Part shown: in pieces, positions 9,065 through 18,674 of the stretch
Numbering within the stretch: position 1 is the stretch's first letter
Layout of the letters: each line of letters starts with the position of its first letter
Source: Hyphomicrobiales bacterium
GTDB lineage: Bacteria; Pseudomonadota; Alphaproteobacteria; Rhizobiales; Rhizobiaceae
Reading direction: 5' to 3'
Length of the DNA: 64,000 nucleotides
Assembly: GCA_026400435.1 (NCBI GenBank)
Contig: JAPLOZ010000025.1
Location: 1-64,000 of the forward strand
The notes under the pieces: model-generated
The model's input: only the letters and a program-made list of their open reading frames with translations
The model's database searches: none
Told to the model about the DNA's origin: nothing
Program-made: the position numbers and the translations under genes

Positions 9065-9130
9065 AGTGAGTCCAGGTTCGCGTGTAAATTATTGATTCAT
9101 TTATGTTTTCTATCGGAATCGCCGGCGCGA

Positions 9131-10042
9131 TCACAGTTTGGCCGGGAAGCCAGGTGCGCGCAGATCCGATCCGGTGGCGTCCTCGAGCAGCTTGACGATC
9201 ATGGTTGACCAGGCGCCGCCTCCATAGGTCGCCTTGCCCTGTTCGAAGATGGCGTTGACGCGGGCCGCGAGGTCGAGCGGCGCACCGAACTCCTGGCCCA
9301 TGGCGAGCGCGAAGCCAAGGTCCTTCAGCGCCAGATCCATGGTGAAGCCGATGTCGTAAGATCCGTTCAGCACGAGCTGGCTTTCCGTCTCGTGCACGAA
9401 GCTGGTGCCGGACGAGGCGGCGATGGCATGAAACGCCTGAGCCAGATCCAGGCCGCCCCTTTTCGCCAGCATCAGCGCCTCGCCTGCGGCGACGAGATGG
9501 ATGAAGGCCAGCATGTTGGTGATGACCTTGATGACGGCGGCCGAACCGATCGGACCCATCAGGAACGAACGCGAACACATCGCCTCGATGGCGCGCCTGT
9601 GGCGTTCGTAGAGAGCCGGGTCGCCGCCGACGAGCGCCGTGATCTTGCCGGTAGCCGCAAGATGCACGCCGCCGGTGACGGGGCATTCCAGCGTCTCGAT
9701 GTTTCTTGCGGCGGCAAGGGCGGCGAGGCGCACGATCTCGTCGCGGCCGTTGGTCGACATCTCGATCCAGGTTGCGCCGGCCGGCAGGACCGTCAGCAGC
9801 CCATCGGGACCGGCAAGCACCCGTTCGCTGATGGAGGGCGAGGGCAGGCAAGTGATGGCATTGCCGGCACGGGAAGCTGCCTGCGCCGGCGATGCCGCAG
9901 CGGTTGCGCCGAGGGCGACGAGGCGGTCCACGGCGGCGGGGTCGCGGTCGAACACCGTGACGGCAAAGCCGTGGCGCAAGAGGCTTGCGGCGAGGTGTCC
10001 GCCGAGATGGCCAAGACCGATGAAGGCGTAGCTGTCGTCCAT
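9131..10042 (-). CDS. NAD(P)-dependent oxidoreductase, beta-hydroxyacid dehydrogenase (3-hydroxyisobutyrate dehydrogenase-like) family
   Basis: 303 residues, usual for the family. The N-terminal Rossmann motif is AFIGLGHLGGHLAASLLRHG (Gly-x-Gly-x-x-Gly), the substrate-binding block reads ECPVTGGVHLAATGKITALVGG, and the catalytic lysine is in GSAAVIKVITNML. The all-alpha C-terminal domain follows. Family members oxidise beta-hydroxyacids such as 3-hydroxyisobutyrate, tartronate semialdehyde or 6-phosphogluconate; the substrate cannot be assigned. The start at 10042 (MDDSYAFIGLGHLG) is used because upstream residues are non-homologous in character. It stands alone, divergent from the sorbosone dehydrogenase-like gene. 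Confidence 0.88.
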   Translation of the reverse strand: MDDSYAFIGLGHLGGHLAASLLRHGFAVTVFDRDPAAVDRLVALGATAAASPAQAASRAGNAITCLPSPSISERVLAGPDGLLTVLPAGATWIEMSTNGRDEIVRLAALAAARNIETLECPVTGGVHLAATGKITALVGGDPALYERHRRAIEAMCSRSFLMGPIGSAAVIKVITNMLAFIHLVAAGEALMLAKRGGLDLAQAFHAIAASSGTSFVHETESQLVLNGSYDIGFTMDLALKDLGFALAMGQEFGAPLDLAARVNAIFEQGKATYGGGAWSTMIVKLLEDATGSDLRAPGFPAKL

Positions 10043-10199
10043 GGGCGGCCCCCTGACTGCGAAGGCCGACGCTATCGCGGATGGGTTGGCGGGCACTATC
10101 GCATGAGCGGCGGATGATGAAGTTTTTCGGCCGCGGTGCAACCCGACCTGACCTTGGAGCATTGCCGGGGTATCATTGGCTCCACGCCGGGAGAACGAC

Positions 10200-11531
10200 T
10201 TGTTCAGGATCATCGCCCTAACCGTTGTCGCCATCGCCTTGGCGTCGGCGGGACTTTTCTATTTCTCGCGTGAGTCGGCCAGGCTGCCCGAAGAGCAGAC
10301 ATTCGGTCCGAGCCCGACAATCCCCCAGCCAAGCAAGACGCTGTTTCCGACCGTCAATATCGCGAAGGCGAGCTCGTGGCCGCAAGGCGTGACGCCGACC
10401 GCCGCACCGGGCTTTGAAGTCGCAGAGTTCGCCGGCGACCTCGACCATCCGCGCTGGCTGCATGTGCTGCCGAACGGCGACGTGCTGGTTGCCGAGAGCA
10501 ACAAGACCGCGAAGGAAAAGGGTGCATCCTTCAGCGTGCGCGGTTTCGTGGAGGGGTTGATCATGGGGCAGGCAGGCGCGAAGGCGCCGAGCGCCAACCG
10601 CATCACGCTGTTGCGCGATACGGACGGAGACGGGGTGGCGGACCTGAAGACGCCGTTCATCGAGGGCTTGAATTCGCCGTTCGGCATGACGCTTTCCGGC
10701 GCCACGCTGTACGTTGCCAATACCGACGCGGTGGTCGCATTCCCCTATGTCGAGGGCGAGACGAAAATAACCGCGCCTGGCGAAAAGGTGGTCGACCTGC
10801 CGGCCGGGCCGATCAACCACCACTGGACCAAGGACGTGATCGCCACGCCGGATGGCAGGGCGCTTTATGCGACCGTGGGCTCCAACAGCAATGTCGGCGA
10901 GAACGGCATCGCGGCGGAAGAAAACCGCGCGGCCGTGTTGAAGATCGATCCGGTGGCGAAGACCTCGACGGTGTTTGCCTCGGGCCTGCGCAACCCCAAC
11001 GGGTTGTCCTTCAACCCGGAGACGGGCGATTTGTGGGTGGTCGTCAACGAGCGCGACGAACTCGGCAGCGATCTGGTGCCCGACTACATGACGTCGGTGA
11101 AGGAAGGTGCATTCTACGGCTGGCCGTACAGCTATTATGGACAGCACGTCGACACCCGCGTCGAACCGCCACGGCCGGCCCTCGTCGCAAAAGCGATCCC
11201 CCCGGACTATGCGCTCGGAACCCATACCGGATCGCTGGGGCTTACGTTTGATAACGCCGACCTGCTCGGGCCTCAGTTCAAGGGCGGCGCATTCGTCGGG
11301 CAGCATGGCTCGTGGAACCGCCGGCCGCGCAGCGGCTACAAGGTCATTTTCGTGCCGTTCACCGCCGGCAGACCGTCCGGCATGCCGCGCGACATCTTGA
11401 CAGGCTTTGTCGGCGGCGATGATGACGAGGCGCGCGGCAGGCCGGTCGGTGTGGCAATCGACGGCACGGGCGCGCTGCTGGTCGCCGATGATGTCGGCGA
11501 CAAGGTTTGGCGGGTGACGCCGGCCCCGTAG
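10200..11531 (+). CDS. Sorbosone dehydrogenase-type PQQ-dependent beta-propeller protein
   Basis: About 443 residues from a TTG at 10200 with GGGAG eight bases upstream; an in-frame TTG at 10176 would add eight residues. One N-terminal hydrophobic segment (IIALTVVAIALASAGLFYF) indicates export or membrane anchoring. The rest is a soluble quinoprotein glucose/sorbosone dehydrogenase-type propeller: DLDHPRWLHVLPNGDVLVAE, NRITLLRDTDGDGVAD, GLRNPNGLSFNP, GAFYGWPYSYYG and HTGSLGLTFDNADLLG. Members are periplasmic and thought to oxidise sugars or aldoses with PQQ. Substrate unknown; no PQQ synthesis genes are in view. Confidence 0.87.
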   Translation: MFRIIALTVVAIALASAGLFYFSRESARLPEEQTFGPSPTIPQPSKTLFPTVNIAKASSWPQGVTPTAAPGFEVAEFAGDLDHPRWLHVLPNGDVLVAESNKTAKEKGASFSVRGFVEGLIMGQAGAKAPSANRITLLRDTDGDGVADLKTPFIEGLNSPFGMTLSGATLYVANTDAVVAFPYVEGETKITAPGEKVVDLPAGPINHHWTKDVIATPDGRALYATVGSNSNVGENGIAAEENRAAVLKIDPVAKTSTVFASGLRNPNGLSFNPETGDLWVVVNERDELGSDLVPDYMTSVKEGAFYGWPYSYYGQHVDTRVEPPRPALVAKAIPPDYALGTHTGSLGLTFDNADLLGPQFKGGAFVGQHGSWNRRPRSGYKVIFVPFTAGRPSGMPRDILTGFVGGDDDEARGRPVGVAIDGTGALLVADDVGDKVWRVTPAP

Positions 11532-11548
11532 GCGGCTTCGAACTAGAG

Positions 11549-12760
11549 CTACGGAAACAGCGGATCCTGCGCCATCTGCAGGTGCAGGTCCTTGCCGGCG
11601 TAGGGGTGCGCCTCGCAGACCGCCTCGTCGAGCTCGACGCCGATGCCGGGCTCCTTGGAAGGAATGACGTTGCCGTCCTGCCACTCGATCTTCTTCTTGA
11701 GCAGCGCCGCGTGGAAGCCGTCCCACTGTTTCAGCGATTCCAGGACCAGGAAGTTCGGCAGCGTCACCGCCAGCTGGATGTTGGCGGCGCCGACGATCGG
11801 CCCGCAGTAGCAGTGCGGTGCGATCTGGATGTGGTAGGCCTCGGCCATGGCGGCGATCTTCTTGGTTTCGAGGATGCCGCCGGAGCGGCCGAGATCGGGC
11901 TGCAGGATGGTCGCCGCGCGCATCTCGATGACGCGGGCGAACTCGAATTTCGTGGTCAGCCGCTCGCCGGTCGCGATCGGGATGGACGTGCCGCGCGCGA
12001 CCTCGGCCATTACCTCGGGCATGTCGGGCGGAACCGGCTCCTCGAACCACAGGGGATCGTAAGGCTCGATGGCGCGGGCCATGCGCAGAGCGCCCGAGGC
12101 GGTGAACTGGCCGTGCGTGCCAAAGAGGATGTCGGCTTTCGTGCCGACCGCTTCCCGGATAGCCTTCACCATGCGCGCGGAGAGGTCGATGTCGACAAGG
12201 CGCGGCTGGTGGCCGTCGAAGGCGGTGTAGGGGCCGGCGGGGTCGAGCTTGACGGCGGTAAAGCCCTGCTCGACGTATAGGCTCGCGCACTCGGCCGCCA
12301 TGTCGGGATCGTTGTAGACGTTCTTCGGGGCGACATCCTCGGTGTGGACGCTGCCGGTGTGCGGGTAGAGATAGGTGTAGGTGCGCAGCCGTTCGTGGAC
12401 CTGGCCGCCCAGCAGCTAGTAGACGGGCTTGTTCGCCTCCTTGCCGATGATGTCCCAGCAGGCGATTTCCAACGCCGAAAAGCAGCCCATGCCGGAGACG
12501 TCCGGGCGCTGTGTGAATCCGGACGAATAGGCGCGGCGAAAGAAGGTCTCGATGTCGTGCGGGTCGCGGCCCACCAGATAGCGCTCGGCCATGTCTTCGA
12601 TCATCTTCGCCGTGACATGGGCGGAGAAAGTCGCGTTGTAGGCCTCGCCATAGCCAACCACGCCGGAGTCGGTGGTGAGCCTGACGAAGATGAAGTATTT
12701 TCCGCCGATGCCGGGCGGCGGGTTGCCGACGACCCAGGTCTTCACGTCGGTGATTTTCAT
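11549..12760 (-). pseudogene. Mandelate racemase/muconate lactonizing (enolase superfamily) enzyme with an in-frame TAG
   Basis: The reading frame is 403 codons and starts MKITDVKTWVVGNPPPGIGG. The capping domain runs into ACWDIIGKEANKPVY, then TAG at 12418-12416 (codon 115), then LLGGQVHERLRTYTYLYP in the same frame; homologues have NKPVYELLGG, so GAG to TAG is likely. The barrel keeps AVKLDPAGP, LWFEEPVPPD, IPIATGERLTTKFEF, ILQPDLGRSGGI and APHCYCGPIVGAANIQL. The first metal-ligand strand reads LFGTHGQFT. Members dehydrate or isomerise acid sugars. The ATG overlaps the GMC gene stop as ATGA, so the pair forms one operon. A restart at ATG 12301 would lack the capping domain. Confidence 0.9.
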
Positions 12761-14373
12761 GCCTGGTCCTCCAGCACCATTTCTGCGCCCTTCCAGCCGG
12801 TCATGATAGAGGCGGCGTTGGTATTGCCGGATATGTTGTCGGGGAAGATCGAGGCGTCGATGACGCGCAGGCCGGCAATGCCGTGCACGCGAAGGCGCGG
12901 ATCGACCACGTTGCGCAGGAGATCGGGGCCCATGCGGCAGGTCGATACCGGGTGATAGACGGTGCCCGAGCGCCTGCGGAAGTCGCTGATCAGATCGGCG
13001 TCCGACTGGACGGCCGGGCCGGGCAGCACTTCCTCCTCGATGATCTCGGCAAGTGCCGGCTGCGCGGCGATGCGGCGCACGAATTTCAACGCGGCGAGCA
13101 TTTCGGCGACGTCGGCTTCGGTCGAATAGGCGTTGGCGACGATTTTGGGATAGTCGCGCGGATTGGCCGAGCGGATCATGATCTCGCCCCGGCTCGACGG
13201 CCGGCAGTTGGACAGGCCGATCGAGAAGCCCGGCCACGGGTCGGGGGTGAGGATCGGCCGCTCGCCGTTTTTCGGAATGACCGTCGAGAATGCCTGGAAA
13301 TAGAGCTGCATGTTGGGCCGCGTCATCGCCGGGTCGGTGCGGAAGAAGCCGCCGGCGTTGTTCATGGAGAGCGAGAGTGGGCCGCTGCGCAACAGGATGT
13401 ACTGCATGCCGACCAGAAGCTTGCCCCACCACGGGCGAAGGATCTGGTTGAGCGTCGGCAGCCTCCCCTTGAAGGTGTAGTTGATGCCGACATGGTCCTG
13501 CATGTTGGCGCCCACATTGGCGTTGGCGTGCAAGATGGGAATGCCTAGCCCTTGCAGCAGGGATTCCGGGCCGACGCCGGAGAGCTGCAGCAGTTGCGGC
13601 GAGTTGACCGAGCCGCCCGAGACGATGACTTCGCGGCCGGCGCGGACGGTTTTCGTCTCGCCGCGCTGCTGGTATTCGACGCCGACAGCGCGGGTCCCTT
13701 CAAAGAGGATTTTGGTCGCCAGCGCGTCCGTCTCGACGCGAACGTTCGCGCGTTTCATCGCCGGCCACAGGAACGCGCGGGCGGCGGACATGCGCCGGCC
13801 GCCCTTGGCGTTGATCTGGTAGACGCCGACGCCTTCCTGGCTGGCGCCGTTAAAGTCCGGGTTCAGCGGCAAGCCCGCCTGGTTGGCGGCTTGAAGGTAG
13901 CGCTTCGTCAGCGGGTGAACCTTGTCGCGGCAATCGGTAATGTGGACCGGGCCGCCCGAGCCGCGCCATGCGTCCGCGCCGGCTTCATTGTCCTCGATCG
14001 CCTTGAAGGCCGGCAGGAGGTCGTCATAGGACCAGCCGGGATTGCCTGCGGCCGCCCAGGCGTCGAAATCCTCGCGCTGGCCCCTGATCCAGACCATGGC
14101 GTTGATGGAACTTGAGCCGCCGAGCAGCTTTCCGCGCGGCCAGTGGTCGGTATTCCCGGCGAGGCCGGGGTCGGCTTCGGCGCGGTAGTTCCAGTTGACG
14201 GCGGGGTCGAAGAAGGTTTTTCCGTAGCCGAGCGGCATCTGGACATAGAAACGCCGGTCGGTGCCGCCGGCTTCCAGCACGAGAACGGAATAGCGGCCGC
14301 TCGCCGACAGGCGCTCGGCCAGGACCGACCCGGCCGAGCCGGAACCGACGACGATAAAATCATAGGTTTGCAT
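12757..14373 (-). CDS. GMC-family FAD-dependent alcohol/choline dehydrogenase
   Basis: 538 residues, full length. The N-terminal FAD motif YDFIVVGSGSAGSVLAERL is followed by the GMC signature GKLLGGSSSINAMVWIRG, GREVIVSGGSVNSPQLLQLSGVGP, and the C-terminal catalytic region TVYHPVSTCRMG (catalytic His) and ASIFPDNISGNTNAASIM (Asn in place of a second His, as in choline dehydrogenases). Members oxidise primary alcohols or polyols. Pairing with the acid-sugar enolase by an ATGA overlap suggests a role in polyol or sugar-acid metabolism rather than choline oxidation, since betaine genes are absent. No signal peptide; cytoplasmic or peripheral. Confidence 0.9.
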   Translation of the reverse strand: MQTYDFIVVGSGSAGSVLAERLSASGRYSVLVLEAGGTDRRFYVQMPLGYGKTFFDPAVNWNYRAEADPGLAGNTDHWPRGKLLGGSSSINAMVWIRGQREDFDAWAAAGNPGWSYDDLLPAFKAIEDNEAGADAWRGSGGPVHITDCRDKVHPLTKRYLQAANQAGLPLNPDFNGASQEGVGVYQINAKGGRRMSAARAFLWPAMKRANVRVETDALATKILFEGTRAVGVEYQQRGETKTVRAGREVIVSGGSVNSPQLLQLSGVGPESLLQGLGIPILHANANVGANMQDHVGINYTFKGRLPTLNQILRPWWGKLLVGMQYILLRSGPLSLSMNNAGGFFRTDPAMTRPNMQLYFQAFSTVIPKNGERPILTPDPWPGFSIGLSNCRPSSRGEIMIRSANPRDYPKIVANAYSTEADVAEMLAALKFVRRIAAQPALAEIIEEEVLPGPAVQSDADLISDFRRRSGTVYHPVSTCRMGPDLLRNVVDPRLRVHGIAGLRVIDASIFPDNISGNTNAASIMTGWKGAEMVLEDQA

Positions 14374-14511
14374 GCGGATTGCGGTTCGCCCGGACCAGAT
14401 ACCGGCAAACCTAGTCCCACGGCAGAGCAGGTGTCATGCAGCCTTGCGGCGCGCCTTGTGGAAAATGCGACCGGCAAGGCCTTGGCTTGCGGCCGCGCCT
14501 GCGGCATTGAG

Positions 14512-14931
14512 ATGACTGACCGACTGGCGAGGATCACTGAGGTGGCAGGCAAAGATGCGGGACCAATCGGCGAATTGACGTTGCGGACGCTGGCGATGCC
14601 GGCCGACACGAACGCGGCCGGCGACATTTTCGGCGGCTGGGTGATGGCGCAGATGGACCTTGCCTGCGGCATCCGCGCCGCCGAACGCGCGCACGGCCGC
14701 GTGGTGACAGCGGCGGTGAAGGAGATGGCGTTCGCGGCGCCGATGAAGGTCGGCGACACGCTCAGCATTTACACCCACATCGAGCGGGTCGGCCGGACCT
14801 CCATGACGCTGAAGGTCGAGGCCTGGGCGCAGCGCTACCTGTCGCATGTGATGGACAGGGTGACCCATGCCGAGTTCGTCATGGTGGCGCTTGACGCCGA
14901 TGGCAAGCCGACGCCGGTGCCCGTGGAGTGA
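14512..14931 (+). CDS. yciA: YciA-type acyl-CoA thioesterase (hotdog fold)
   Basis: 139 residues. Core motifs: GELTLRTLAMPADTNAAGDI then FGGWVMAQMDLACGIRA, the hotdog helix with catalytic Asp after GWVM, AVKEMAFAAPMKVGDTLSIY, and VERVGRTSMTLKVEAW-like IERVGRTSMTLKVEAW. It hydrolyses acyl-CoA thioesters in the cytoplasm. The ATG at 14512 gives the usual family length; longer in-frame extensions lack similarity. It is divergent from the GMC gene and monocistronic. Confidence 0.92.
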   Translation: MTDRLARITEVAGKDAGPIGELTLRTLAMPADTNAAGDIFGGWVMAQMDLACGIRAAERAHGRVVTAAVKEMAFAAPMKVGDTLSIYTHIERVGRTSMTLKVEAWAQRYLSHVMDRVTHAEFVMVALDADGKPTPVPVE

Positions 14932-15120
14932 AACTGAGCTATCAGTTCGGTTTCGAGGCCGGTCCCAAAACGGCGGAAATCGATTTGCGCCCCGTTGTGA
15001 TGGGGCTGCCTATCAAATTCGATAGTTGGAAGCGTTCGTGCCTCACCGCCTCTGGGTCACGTCGTTTGGGGCCACCAGACCGGGGGACCGGTTTCACTTT
15101 CCCCGCGACCGCGACATGGA

Positions 15121-17637
15121 TCAGACTAGTCCAAGCTCACGGGCCCTAGCCGCAGCTTGAAGGCGGGAATTGACAGCCAGCTTGCCGAGCACTGCCGAAA
15201 CGTGATGATCGACCGTCTTGGCCGATATGGTGAGGCCTTTTGCAATCGACTTGTTGCTCAAGCCCTGGCCAATGAGAGTCAGCACCTGCATTTCGCGCGA
15301 TGTCAGACCAGCCGGGTTGGCCAGGGTCGATCGATTCGACCTGCGGGACGCCCGGCCGGTCGTGCCAGGCATGCGAGCGCGTTCGAGCGCAGCGCGTGCG
15401 CCGAGTTCCATCAAGATGGAAACGGCTTCAGACCGCTCGGCCAGATTTCCGTCGAGCAGCACCATGGCTCGCTCGAACGGCATCTCCGCCGAGACCAGCG
15501 CGGCATTGGCTTGCGCGTCGGGAGGAAGGCCGTTCAGCTTGGCGTGCCAGAAAATCAGGTCCGGGTAGAGCTTGCGGTTGGGCAGCAGCTTCATGGACTG
15601 CTCAAGAAGGTCGAGCGCTTCGTCCCGGCCGCGGCCGTCGATCCAGGCGGCTTCAGCTCGCAGCACGGCATAAGGGGCTAGCCGCTGGAACTCTCGGCCG
15701 CGAACCAGATACCGGTCTAGTTGCTGAATCAAGGCGCCGGCACTGTCGCCGCGCCGGATGCGAAGGCGCGCCAAGGTCAGGCCAGCAGGAAACCGGGCCA
15801 GCGGCGTCGCCTGGGGCTTGTCGAGAACAGAAAGAGCGGTCGCCGCCGCCTCTTCCCAGCGGCCAAGGCGGAGAGCCAGTTCCCCCTGCCATGCCTGCAT
15901 GTAGTCCCGCCATGTGTCGAGATCGCGCTCGATACAATAGGCAACCCCGAGCGACAGGACCCGCTCGGCCTCGCCATAGACAAACCAATTGATCAGCAGG
16001 CAGCCGAGATTGCAGTAGGCGCGGGCGGCATGCTCCTGCAGATCGTCCGCTAGCGCCATTTCGAGGCTTGCCGTCAGCCCGGCTCGGGCGGTGTCGAGAT
16101 CCCACCACTGTTGTACAGATCCCATGTTGTTGAGCGCATGGCAGACTATGTCCCGGCGCCCGATCGACTCGGCGAGACTAATGGCCGCCTGTCCGGAGCG
16201 CAGGCATTCGTCGACACGATCCGCCAGAACGGCGAGTTGCGACTGGTTGGACAGGGCCATTGCCAGTTCGCCCCCCGGCGGCTGGGCGGAAAGCAGTCGC
16301 ACCGCCGCTGTCGCATGAGTTTCGGCAGCCACACGATCGCCGTTGAGGTAGTTGAAACGCGAAATCCAGCGCAGGCAGTCCCCTACCTTGAGCAGGTCGC
16401 CGTGCTGTTCGTACCGGCGACGTGCATCCTCTACCCGCAGCAACGCTTCATCCATGCGGCCGAGCAGGTAGAGTTCGATGCCGAGTGCCATCGACAATTC
16501 GGCACGATCGATGAGGGGTTCGCCTCCCGGGCCGTCAAGAAGCGTCGAGAGCATTTCGGCCGCCTCACGATGCGATCCGAGTGCCGAAGCATCTGCAGCC
16601 GCTGCCGGCGCAAGGCGCCGGACAGTCTCCCACACATGGGCTTGCCGCGCATGGTGCACAAGCCGCACTGCCGGGATGTCCGCGACACCGCTCAACGCGG
16701 CCAGCACTTTGCCGTTGATCGAACGCCTCGCGTCCTCCGGCAGCGTAGCCTCGATGGCGCGGCGGGCGATCTCGTGGCGGAACTGCAAGTGTTCGCCGGT
16801 GTCGGTCAGCAGTCCGGCCGCAATCGCTTCGCGGACGTGGAGCCCTCCGTCCGCACCGAGCAGGGAAACGAGAATCGTGCGTTCTGCCCGGCTCGGAAAA
16901 ACTGCTGTAATATCGAGAGCCTCCCTCGCTTCGGACGAAAGCCGTTCCGCGCGACGGAGCACGGCGTCCCGGACGCTGCCGGGCAGGGCGTCAGTGTTGC
17001 CTGCTTCGATCAGTTCGCTTGTGTAGAAGGCATTTCCTTCGGTCGCGCGGAACACGGCCGCGGCATCAAGACCGGCTTCCGCAGCAAGGAGCGCCACGGC
17101 CGTCTCGCTCAGCAACGGCACCTCCATGCGACGCACGGCTCCCGCGGGGATTTCTCCGAGGGCCTGCCGCAGCCGACTCTGCTCCGCGGTCGCCTCGTTC
17201 CGTGCACTGAGCACCAGAAGGATGTTGGTGTCGGCGATCCGCCGCCCGAGAAAGCGGATCAGGTCGAGCGTTGCGCCGTCGGCCCAATGCACGTCCTCGA
17301 TGATCAGAACGGTCGGCAGGACTCCCTGGCTCAATCGATGCAAAAATTCGGAAAAGAGCTGCAGGCGCGACCCGCCAGATTGAGCAACCGCCAAATCGAG
17401 CCTCGCCGCACGAACCAGGTCGTACAGCGGCCCTAGCGGCTCGGGAATGGAGAGGTCATCGCAGGCGCTGCGAAAGACGCGCGCACGATCTCCGACCCTG
17501 CGAACGAAAGCATTGACCAGACTTGTCTTGCCAACGCCCGCCTCTCCCACAAGCGCGACAATGCATCCCTCCGCCGCATGGGCACGGCCAAGCAGCTGCA
17601 TCATACGTTCGATATGGTCCTCGCGTTCCAGAAGCAA
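15121..17637 (-). CDS. LuxR-family transcriptional regulator with N-terminal AAA ATPase and TPR-like region (LAL/MalT-like)
   Basis: From the TTG chosen at 17637 the protein has 838 residues. It opens LLLEREDHIERMMQLLGRAH, then Walker A GEAGVGKTSLV, Walker B TVLIIEDVHWAD, a long helical repeat region, and a C-terminal LuxR HTH: LTSREMQVLTLIGQGLSNKS and IAKGLTISAKTVDHHVSAVL. Such proteins are ATP-dependent, ligand-responsive activators. No ATG fits well: in-frame ATGs at 17901 and 17832 lie inside the oppositely oriented DUF4242 gene, while TTG 17637 has CGGAG upstream. The divergent DUF4242 gene is a candidate target. Confidence 0.85.
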   Translation of the reverse strand: MLLEREDHIERMMQLLGRAHAAEGCIVALVGEAGVGKTSLVNAFVRRVGDRARVFRSACDDLSIPEPLGPLYDLVRAARLDLAVAQSGGSRLQLFSEFLHRLSQGVLPTVLIIEDVHWADGATLDLIRFLGRRIADTNILLVLSARNEATAEQSRLRQALGEIPAGAVRRMEVPLLSETAVALLAAEAGLDAAAVFRATEGNAFYTSELIEAGNTDALPGSVRDAVLRRAERLSSEAREALDITAVFPSRAERTILVSLLGADGGLHVREAIAAGLLTDTGEHLQFRHEIARRAIEATLPEDARRSINGKVLAALSGVADIPAVRLVHHARQAHVWETVRRLAPAAAADASALGSHREAAEMLSTLLDGPGGEPLIDRAELSMALGIELYLLGRMDEALLRVEDARRRYEQHGDLLKVGDCLRWISRFNYLNGDRVAAETHATAAVRLLSAQPPGGELAMALSNQSQLAVLADRVDECLRSGQAAISLAESIGRRDIVCHALNNMGSVQQWWDLDTARAGLTASLEMALADDLQEHAARAYCNLGCLLINWFVYGEAERVLSLGVAYCIERDLDTWRDYMQAWQGELALRLGRWEEAAATALSVLDKPQATPLARFPAGLTLARLRIRRGDSAGALIQQLDRYLVRGREFQRLAPYAVLRAEAAWIDGRGRDEALDLLEQSMKLLPNRKLYPDLIFWHAKLNGLPPDAQANAALVSAEMPFERAMVLLDGNLAERSEAVSILMELGARAALERARMPGTTGRASRRSNRSTLANPAGLTSREMQVLTLIGQGLSNKSIAKGLTISAKTVDHHVSAVLGKLAVNSRLQAAARARELGLV

Positions 17638-17785
17638 AGGCGAACTCCGATGACCAGGAAGACATAGTCGATCAGGCGAGGCAAAAATAGGGAATCGAGC
17701 GTCCTGGCATGGGGAATTCCGCCGATGCGCCCGCCGCTTGGGCAGCGCAGTCTCGGCATGTCGCCTCAAACGCAAGGAGCCAGCA

Positions 17786-18058
17786 ATGCCACGGTATCTC
17801 GTCGAACGAACCTTTCCCGACGGCCTCGCCATCCCGACAAACGCCGCCGGCGCTGAAGCTTGCGGGGGCGTCGTTTCCCGCAACGCCGAAGGGGGCGTCA
17901 CCTGGGTGCATTCCTATGTTTCGCCCGACAAGAAGCAGACCTACTGCATCTACGACGCGCCGTCCCCGGAAGCGATCCGAAGCGCTGCCAAGAGGAGCAG
18001 CTTGCCAGTGGATAAGATAACCGAGGTAAGCGTGCTCGACCCCTACTTCTATCACTGA
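17786..18058 (+). CDS. DUF4242 domain (nickel-responsive SCO4226-like) small protein
   Basis: 90 residues from ATG 17786, preceded by AAGGAG. The sequence MPRYLVERTFPDGLAIPTNA, VTWVHSYVSPDKKQTYCIYD and the ending ITEVSVLDPYFYH fit the DUF4242 ferredoxin-like family, one member of which is a nickel-binding protein. Function here is unknown. It is divergent from the LuxR-family regulator by about 150 bp, which suggests regulation by that protein. Confidence 0.88.
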   Translation: MPRYLVERTFPDGLAIPTNAAGAEACGGVVSRNAEGGVTWVHSYVSPDKKQTYCIYDAPSPEAIRSAAKRSSLPVDKITEVSVLDPYFYH

Positions 18059-18217
18059 CTAGTATGGAGTTGGGCTGGCCGGGCCAGCTTCTCGAACCGC
18101 AACCGGACAGTCAGCAGCCACCCCCACTGCGCACGATCTATCTCGCAACAGAACCGTATTGGGTTTCAGGGGACCGAGGTGGAGGCCTAGCGCGAGCAGA
18201 GACTCAAGACTGGGCCG

Positions 18218-18589
18218 TCACCGCGCCTGGCTCTGGTCAAAGCGCGCGCGGGCAGCCCTGACCCGTTCGGTGTTGATGCGCGCCCATTCGCCGAGTGCGT
18301 TGACCGGCTGGAGCAGTTCGCAACCAAGGTCGGTGAGTTCGTAGTCGACGCGCGGCGGGATCGTCGGGAACACGGTGCGGGTGACGAAGCCGTCGCGCTC
18401 CAGCCCGCGCAGCGTGGTGGTCAGCATCTTCTGGGAGATGCCGCCGACGGATGTGCGCAGTTCGTTGAAGCGCATCGAACCGGCGCCGAGCTTGCCCACG
18501 ACCAGCACCGTCCACTTGTCGCCGACGCGCTGGAGGATATCGCTGACCGCGCGGCAGTCTTCGGTGAGGTGTTCGTGCCTTGGTTTCAC
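18218..18589 (-). CDS. HxlR-family (DUF24) winged-helix transcriptional regulator
   Basis: 123 residues from GTG 18589, with a perfect AAGGAGG eight bases upstream. HxlR landmarks: EDCRAVSDILQRVGDKWTVL, LGAGSMRFNELRTSVGGISQ, KMLTTTLRGLERDGFVTRTV, PPRVDYELTDLGCELLQPV. HxlR proteins respond to redox, quinone or electrophile stress, and the divergent neighbour is an FMN reductase, a classic target arrangement. The Cys in EDCRAV is the conserved redox-sensing cysteine position of the family. Confidence 0.93.
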   Translation of the reverse strand: MKPRHEHLTEDCRAVSDILQRVGDKWTVLVVGKLGAGSMRFNELRTSVGGISQKMLTTTLRGLERDGFVTRTVFPTIPPRVDYELTDLGCELLQPVNALGEWARINTERVRAARARFDQSQAR

Positions 18590-18618
18590 AAAAGTGCCTC
18601 CTTGTGGGGCCTGGCAAC

Positions 18619-18652
18619 GGTATCTTATGTAATTCAGGTATCCTTCAGATAC
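18619..18652. promoter_or_regulatory. Probable HxlR operator in the divergent promoter region
   Basis: GTATC (18638-18642) and GATAC (18648-18652) form a perfect 5-bp inverted repeat with a 5-bp spacer, and a third half-site GGTATC lies at 18619-18624. HxlR/DUF24 dimers bind such GTATC-like inverted repeats. It lies between the GTG of the regulator and the ATG of the reductase. Confidence 0.6.
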
Positions 18653-18674
18653 TAGAGCTTCATAGGAGACTGGA

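Noticed and set aside
14932-15120. Short frame MKLSYQFGFEAG after the thioesterase
   Set aside because: No ribosome-binding site, no recognisable features and a composition like noncoding sequence; ends inside the LuxR gene's 3' end.
17638-17901. Longer N-terminus of the LuxR-family regulator from ATG 17901
   Set aside because: It would overlap the divergent, well-supported DUF4242 gene and adds residues without domain character.
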